The position numbers and the translations under genes were made by a program. Below are positions 21,022 to 26,760 of a stretch of 26,760 nucleotides of DNA, in pieces (position 1 is the first letter of the stretch; each line of letters begins with the position of its first letter). This DNA is from Paramacrobiotus richtersi (lineage: Eukaryota > Tardigrada > Eutardigrada > Parachela > Macrobiotidae). The stretch is taken from assembly GCA_034698045.1 (NCBI GenBank), contig JAQGAU010000517.1, forward strand, positions 1 through 26,760, in the 5' to 3' direction. A model generated the notes under the pieces. That model was not told the origin of the DNA and did not search any database. It saw only the letters and a program-made list of their open reading frames with translations.

Positions 21022-22054
21022 CACCAGCACTGCCACGATTTCTCACAACATAATTCACTAATAATTCCGATGCTCAGGAAATCGGTAGAATTTTCTTTCA
21101 AACAATGATGTCCTCAAAAACACATCCACAAAATAAAAATAATTCCAATCAATTTGCAGGAAAAAGCTAAAAATCCACCAATGAGTCAGCAGACAAAAAT
21201 ATCGAATCAATCGCTGGAACTTTGCCAGAATATCGACATCCAGCACAAAGAAGCGAAACACCTACCGCGCGCTTTGACGTGAACCAGCTGGAGATCGGAT
21301 GACAGAACGCACAAATGGATATCCCAAGTTCAAATGACAAAGCTACTGACAAAACCATGAACTGGAACAACCTTGGAGGGATCCAGTCACCACTTGCAAA
21401 CAGTCAAACACACAATTATGATCCAACTATTGAGCAGTTGTCACGCTGGATCCCTACTTTGTTTACTATCAAAATGTTTAAACAAACACCATTGGAACAC
21501 GATAAAAGAACAGTTTAACTTTAACACTACACATTTCGGCTAAATAGGATCCACAGTTTTACACAGTCAAGTGTTAATTGTTAAATTGTACGCATCCCAG
21601 TGTGATTTTCGGAATTTTAATCAAAAATAAACAGATGTTACCTGTGGCGTGGCGGGCTGAAGACGTGCAAGTATACCTGGTAACTGTATTACGTAAACGG
21701 AATTACTAAAGCTGATGTCTGCACTCTGCAGTCTGCTGGTTAGAATAATGTCTTTTGTTTCTTTGCGCATTAACAAAAAAATTAAACGAGTCAGAAAACA
21801 ATCAAACCAGATCAGCTGTGCTTCGTGTATGGCCTGATGAACCGGAAACACGCCTTCCGCCCCCTCATGCCTTAGCACGTTACGCCTGGATGACAACCGA
21901 AGTTGATTGAAGTCACTGAACTCTAAACAAAATATTTTGTCAATAAAAAAATATGATGATGTGATTTTGGATCTGTGGTTGTACGCAGCGGGTTCGATAA
22001 ATCGCAATGCCACTGGTTCTGATTTGTCAGTAAGACCATCAGCAGGTCTGTACG
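21022..22054. promoter_or_regulatory. Divergent promoter region of RABEP1 and RABL6
   Basis: These 1,033 nt separate two divergent start codons. CCAAT boxes lie at 21145-21149 and 21178-21182, and ATTGG at 21491-21495. A TGCTGACTCAT element (minus strand, 21191-21181) matches the NF-E2/MARE type bZIP site. A 9-bp inverted repeat GGGATCCAG/CTGGATCCC lies at 21378-21386 and 21446-21454. Open frames in this stretch on both strands look like chance. The long distance suggests 5' UTR introns or two separate promoters. Confidence 0.5.
21181..21191 (-). promoter_or_regulatory. NF-E2/MARE-like bZIP site
   Basis: Read on the minus strand the 11 bases are TGCTGACTCAT, which fits the consensus for Maf/CNC bZIP dimers and includes an AP-1 core (TGACTCA). 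It lies 160 bp upstream of the RABEP1 start codon and partly overlaps a CCAAT box. Binding is inferred. Confidence 0.35.
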
Positions 22055-24458
22055 ATGTTTTCCAAACTGAAGAAACTGGTAGCGAAGGACGACGAGAAAC
22101 AACAAGGCCGTACGAACGGTGTCGACGACGTCGCCAGCAGCCCCCAGCTTCCTGATACGCGTGGCATCCAGGGGGTCTTCCCGGGCAGTGGCAATCCTCC
22201 CCAGTACAGCAGCAGCAATGTCTCATCTGGAATGCGCAGTATGGAGCCAAATCTGCAGCGGAAATTCGGACGAGGCGTCCATTACAATATGGTAAGCATC
22301 CCACCATGCTGCTCACTGTGTCCTTGCTGTATGGCGATCAATTTGTCAGAAAATACTCATCCGTGGCGAGCGGAACGTGGGCAAGACCTGTCTACTGACC
22401 CGGCTGCAAGGGGGCCATTTCAACGAGGAGTACAAGCCCTCGGACGAGATCCAGATCGCCAATATCAGCTGGAGCTTCAAGACGACGGATGATGTCGTCA
22501 AGGTGGAGCTGTGGGATGTGGTGGACAAGGGGAAGAAGAAGCGGATGCTGGAGGGACTGAAGCTGCAGAATACGCCCACCAGTCCCCACGCTCCGGGCGG
22601 GGGGATGCAGGGGGCCGAGGGGGAGGTGGGGCTGGACGCGGAGACGCTGGATGTATACAAGGGCGCGCATGGTAAGCCGATTGGATCGAAATCTGTTCGT
22701 AACGATTTTATATTATTTTTTTACTTTTTATGTTATATTTTATTTTATGAATTTTGTAATACTTGGTATACAAATAGTTTTATATTTTTTACTATTTTTG
22801 AACATAATTTTGTTATGCTTTTTTTCGTATCATGTATGAGTTTTGTAATTTAATTTTTTACGTTTTTTATTAATATTATATTACTTTCTATTTATAATTT
22901 GTACTGTCTGTTGTGTTTATACGTGTGTTTTGTAGGCGTGGTCTTGATGATGGACTTCACCAAGGTCTGGACGTACGAGTACGTACGCCGTGAGATGGAA
23001 CAGGTCCCGCTCCGTCTTCCCGTGCTTGTTTTGCTCAACTTCCGCGATCTCGCTACCGGCCCCCAGAACAACCACAGCTCGGTGACCCTGGCACAGGTGC
23101 AGGGTTTCGTCCACCACCTGGAACGCTCCAAGGGCGCCGCGCCCATACTCGTCGCCGAGTCATCCATGCGCAACGGCTTTGGACTCAAATATCTCCACAA
23201 ATTCTTCAACCTCCCGTACTTGCAGCTGCAACGGGAGACGGTGCTGCGGTTAGTGGAGCAGAACCGACGGGATATGGAATGTACCTTCAAGGAGCTGGAG
23301 AGTTTGTCCGAGTCGGAGGAGCAGATTTACGATCGGTTCCTGTGCTCGTTGACCAACAAGAAATGGGTGCCTAAAGAGGGAGAGAGTGCTGCGCCAGCCA
23401 AAACGCCAGACCGACGAGGTTCAGCGACGTTCAACGGTGAGGTTTGCTTTTGTTTTGTTATCCGTACTAACGTAGTAATCTTAAAATTTGATGTTGAAAA
23501 TGTAGGTGCCTCCTCCCGACCTGTGAGTCAGGCGTCAGAAGCATCCCACACCCTTCCGACAATCAGCCCCAAACAACTCTCCCCGGTAACCCCGACCGCC
23601 CCTTCCACCGGTAAAGTGAAGAACGTGGATGATTTCGTTCCCGACGAAACCATATCCGGCGAGTTCCTGGATGATACGCCAGCGTCCGCATATCCTTCGC
23701 AGACGCGACAGCCGACATCGTACGACTCCAGTGATGAGGAGGTGGAGGGCAACCCCATGGTGGCTACGTTCCAGGACGAAGTGGATTTGGAGGATACTTC
23801 CGCCGTGCAGATGGCACTGTCGTCGGCGGCCAGACACCAGCCCCCGCCTGTCGTAGCGGCTCCTCAGTATGTACCACAGAGAGTACCGGACGAAGTTGAG
23901 CCACATGAAACAGCGGAAGAAACGCCTCCTGATGAAGTTTTCCGCATCGATGATGAAGAGTAAGTGATTCTTTGTAAATTGTTACAGCTATGATCCAACG
24001 TTTTGCTTTTGCTTAGTGTGGAAGAAGAGCAAACACCGACTCCCACTCAAGTGTCTCCTGTTGGTCTCCTCTCACCCAGCCAGCCGGAAACGACACCCCC
24101 CAGCGAACCCATGGTGAAGTTCAGTGCGGAGGAGTTGTCCTCGTGGTTAGGGGATCTGGAGACGCGCGACACCAGCAAGAAGGTGGAGGCCGTCGTTTCG
24201 CCTGTGGTCACAAATGATCCCATTCTGCCGCCGGTTAGTGTGGATATCCCGGTGAAGAAGAAGAAGAAAACCAAGAAAAAGGACGGGGAGAAGACCAGTA
24301 AGCCCAAAGCGAAGAAGAGTGTGACGAGTGTCACGGCGGCGCCCGCTGTCCGGACTGAAGTGCGCAGTCCCCCACAGCCAACGAGGAAGGCTAGTCAGCC
24401 GGATGAGGCGTCCATGGCCAGGGAGCTGGAGGATTTCTTGGCTAGTGATGATGATTGA
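22055..24458 (+). CDS. RABL6: Rab-like protein 6 (RBEL1/PARF), atypical GTPase
   Basis: Five exons: 22055..22291, 22350..22671, 22936..23436, 23506..23959, 24017..24458, giving 651 aa (human 729). An in-frame TAA 24 nt upstream supports the start, and MFSKLKKLV matches the human MFSALKKLV. The Ras-like domain (about 75-290) has a P-loop RGERNVGKT (84-92), WSFKTTDDVVKVELWDVVD in the switch/G3 region, a G4-like NFRD, AESSM, and LKYLHKFFNLPYLQLQRET. The C-terminal half is disordered, with the RABL6 signatures VDDFVPDE, FLDDT, GNPMVATFQDEVDLED, a poly-Lys tract (KKKKKTKKK) and an ARELEDFLASDDD end. The mammalian protein is linked to cell proliferation and ARF/p53 control. It is divergent from RABEP1. 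Intron 3 is 69 nt and stays in frame. Confidence 0.95.
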
Positions 24459-25010
24459 ACGTTCAAATGAATAATTAAAGGTAGAGATTATCGTAAGGTG
24501 TTGTAACTGTGTTCTGCCTGTTCTTTCTTTGATCATTGCGGGCATGTGCATCTGCTTTGCATGTCTATGCAGACAACAAGATATAGACAGTTCCATATAT
24601 GGGTAGTGGGCGCACTCGGTCTGTGTTGTCCGATGCGTTCAGAACAGGTGAGAGCAAAAAAACGAGAAGTTCCTTGTTCGACAGGGAGCCATCAATCACG
24701 AGCCGTCTGCGGCATATTAAAATCCTAACTCAAGTTTAATCCAGCTGACGTTGAAACCATAACTGAAATAGGTTTAATAGTCACAAAAAGCGTGTACAAG
24801 AATAAAACAACATAGCTGATAGACGTATGGTAAGGTCATCGACAAGCCGCAAGGAAAATTATAGATTTAACAGCGACAAAACAATACCACAGATTTGACG
24901 TGCGAAAAGCCATCAGAACGTTATGCAAATAAGCCCACAGTACCGCGCATTCACAATGCAGATATTCACGACATCTGGAAAGCGGTAACCCCCTGAATAC
25001 ACTTATCATT
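24459..25010. other. Tail-to-tail spacer between RABL6 and the BTB gene
   Basis: These 552 nt hold the two 3' UTRs. A possible RABL6 poly(A) signal (ATTAAA) is at 24474-24479, only 16 nt after the stop codon. I see no RNA gene, repeat or further coding exon. Confidence 0.5.
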
Positions 25011-26676
25011 CTACCAATCGAACGGCACCCATAAACCGCTGTCCTCACTGTCTAAGCAGAAAATAAAGGCGAAGACGGCAGTGTGATAACGGTGCGGCTT
25101 CTTTCCGGCCCCAATGCGAACACGACACACAGCGCCCCCTTCGACATCCCATTCGAACCAGCAGGCGCCCTTGACGGCGTGCGACAGGAGATTGCGCTCA
25201 TCCTCCAGGGCTGCCGGGAACGGGGCAAAATCTTCTCCCAAGACACGTGGGGGCAAGCTACGCTTCGAAAAGGTCACATCGCGCCGATACAGCTGATGCA
25301 GAAACGCACAGCACTTTGGAGCCAAGTCCGGACGGGCGGACAGTTTCAGCTGGTTACTAGTGAGCCCTCCAGGTCGCGACAAGGCCGGGGCAGTCAACAG
25401 CCACAAAGAGTACTCCACGGGAGCAGCCAGTGGGGTTCGTGGTGTAGTGAGGAAACTCAGGAAAGACACGGTACGTGTCGGCTTGATTCTGGCCACTTTG
25501 AACTGGATGGCATATGCGTCAGCGTGAGTCAGCACTCCATCCTGCAAAGATCAAGACAATGTCACCATTGTGCGGGGCTCCTATGTATCATGCCCACCGC
25601 CACCGGCCCATCGGCAAGTTCTGTGGGACTGAAGAGTGGGAAGCGGATGCAGTAGAGCAGCGAGCCAAAGGCATCCTTCAAGGTCATGTCCGCCACAACC
25701 TCCACATTGTGCTTCACCCATCGGCGGACACCCTGATAGATGTCCGTCTCTCTAGCGGCTAGATGAGCGCAATCCACGATGGCCTTTACACTATCAAATG
25801 AAAGGCGGAGAAAAGCGTTGCCTTTCATGATGGCACAACAGCTCCGGGCGATCCACGCTAAAGCCAGGCTGGCCAAGTCCCCTTCATCCATCTGAGGTGC
25901 CTGCAGAGTACAACGCACATGTGCAATATATCCCGGCTACGTCAAACAGTGTGATCGCACAGCAAGTCAGTCCCCGTTCGTTACCCGTTGGAAAACTTCA
26001 CAAGGATCACTCTCCAGTGCAGCCACATGAAACTGGATACTGTCCCGACAGGTGCGCGCCAATTTCGTGATCAGGTACTTGTTGGCGCAATACAGGGTGT
26101 CCAAGGCGTCCGTCACGCACCCAGTATTATTGCATTCAATGCCTTCTCCATACGCGTACCTGCAACGATCAGCATTCAACCTTGCCAATGGTTTCAGCGC
26201 GTTCTGAGTGATTTTCGACTAGTTTTTACCGGAGCATGTAGTGGAATGCCGCGGGAGAAACGTCGGGAATCTTGATGGGACCGTCGTGTTGGGGGAATGA
26301 TCCGTAAAACATAGCTTGAAACATGGGGCTCACCATAGCCAGAAGAAACCTACGAGACAGTATTCGGCAAATTAATTCCCCATATTGGCCAACATCTGAC
26401 TGAAGCCTCTGGACATCATCATGCACTGCATGCTGTCACAGACTACTACAAAACGGAACACATGGTCCATGGAGACTTGTTTCAATTGTTTTTAGCCGCT
26501 TACTTGTGGCACTTGAACGTTTTCTGCGGTTCGTTCTTTCCATCTCCAACCAGGAAGGTCACATCGCTGGGGATTTCCTCGCCGGGATGATCGAACAGAT
26601 AGCGAGCTCGTTTGCCAGTGTGTTTACTGGATTGCCAGTCCTTCGCTTACGAATGCACTGCCGATTTTCCAGACAT
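25011..26676 (-). CDS. BTB/POZ-BACK domain protein (BTBD1/2/3/6 type) with an in-frame stop near its start
   Basis: Five exons on the minus strand: 26676..26504, 26349..26230, 26159..25985, 25900..25598, 25541..25011; 434 codons counting from the ATG at 26676. DWQSSKHTGKRARYLFD leads into a BTB fold (SDVTFLVGDGKNEPQKTFKCHKFLL is split over exons 1-2; then MVSPMFQAMFYGSF, IKIPDVSPAAFHYMLRYAYG). Exons 3-4 give a BACK-like helical part (DTLYCANKYLITKLARTC, YQGVRRWVKHN, YCIRFPLFSPTELADGP). The last exon (177 codons) is an unrecognised C-terminal domain where BTBD1/2 relatives have a PHR domain. Such proteins are usually Cullin-3 adaptors. Codon 10 (26649-26647) is TAA, and no ATG follows before the BTB domain. 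The gene is therefore broken, misassembled or started from an upstream exon. The exon 4 donor (GTGGGC) was chosen by homology. Confidence 0.75.
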
Positions 26677-26760
26677 TTCTAAATTCAAGAAGGCGAGAGA
26701 ACACCACGAAACTGAAATAAAAGATGACAGTGCGGAATTTCATACAAGTGGTACTGTATT
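26677..26760 (-). other. Upstream flank of the BTB gene
   Basis: On the minus strand this contains two acceptor-like sites with pyrimidine tracts: TTATTTCAG and CTTCTTGAATTTAG, the latter ending just before the AAATG start. A 5' exon further upstream, outside the window, is possible. Confidence 0.35.

Noticed and set aside
21378-21454. Inverted repeat GGGATCCAG/CTGGATCCC as ends of a small DNA transposon
   Set aside because: Only 9 bp, 59 bp apart, no target duplication and no further terminal symmetry.
21621-22316. Minus-strand frame of 231 codons opposite RABL6 exon 1 and its upstream region
   Set aside because: Its first third is the antisense of RABL6 coding sequence and the rest lies in spacer; no motif or splice support.

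Overview
The window is animal nuclear DNA from a compact invertebrate genome. It holds eight protein-coding genes and one spliceosomal RNA gene in 26.8 kb. Coding exons are GC-rich; introns and spacers are strongly AT-rich and mostly short, several only 55-70 nt. Orthologues of TBL2, SLC38A9, ITPA, INO80B, Rabaptin-5 (RABEP1), RABL6 and a BTB-BACK protein, with Rabaptin-5 carrying a FYVE finger as in non-vertebrate bilaterians, place it in Bilateria. A small ecdysozoan genome such as a tardigrade is my guess, but the sequence does not prove the phylum. I rebuilt exon structures by hand from splice sites, reading phase and remembered human proteins. The six complete named genes close into full-length frames: TBL2 484 aa, SLC38A9 577 aa, ITPA 195 aa, INO80B 485 aa, RABEP1 864 aa, RABL6 651 aa.

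Layout, left to right: an unrecognised gene cut by the left edge (-); TBL2 (-, 7 exons); SLC38A9 (+, 10 exons); ITPA (-, 3 exons); INO80B (+, 7 exons); U1 snRNA (+); RABEP1 (-, 13 exons); RABL6 (+, 5 exons); a BTB-BACK gene (-, 5 exons) at the right edge. Orientation alternates. This gives three head-to-head pairs with probable shared promoters (TBL2/SLC38A9, ITPA/INO80B, RABEP1/RABL6) and three tail-to-tail boundaries (SLC38A9/ITPA 197 bp apart, INO80B/RABEP1 with U1 between, RABL6/BTB).

Functionally the set is housekeeping: ER-stress (TBL2), lysosomal arginine sensing for mTORC1 (SLC38A9), nucleotide-pool cleaning (ITPA), chromatin remodelling (INO80B), splicing (U1), early-endosome fusion (RABEP1) and an atypical Rab-like GTPase (RABL6). 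The endolysosomal theme may be coincidence.

I see no mobile element, virus fossil, CRISPR array or new multi-gene system. The points most worth a second look are: an ITPase whose base-recognition pocket differs from the family while its catalytic half is conserved; a U1 snRNA with a diverged U1-70K loop; changes in the SLC38A9 TM1 substrate motif; an in-frame stop at codon 10 of the BTB gene; and a segment carrying a 5' splice site shared by two TBL2 introns.
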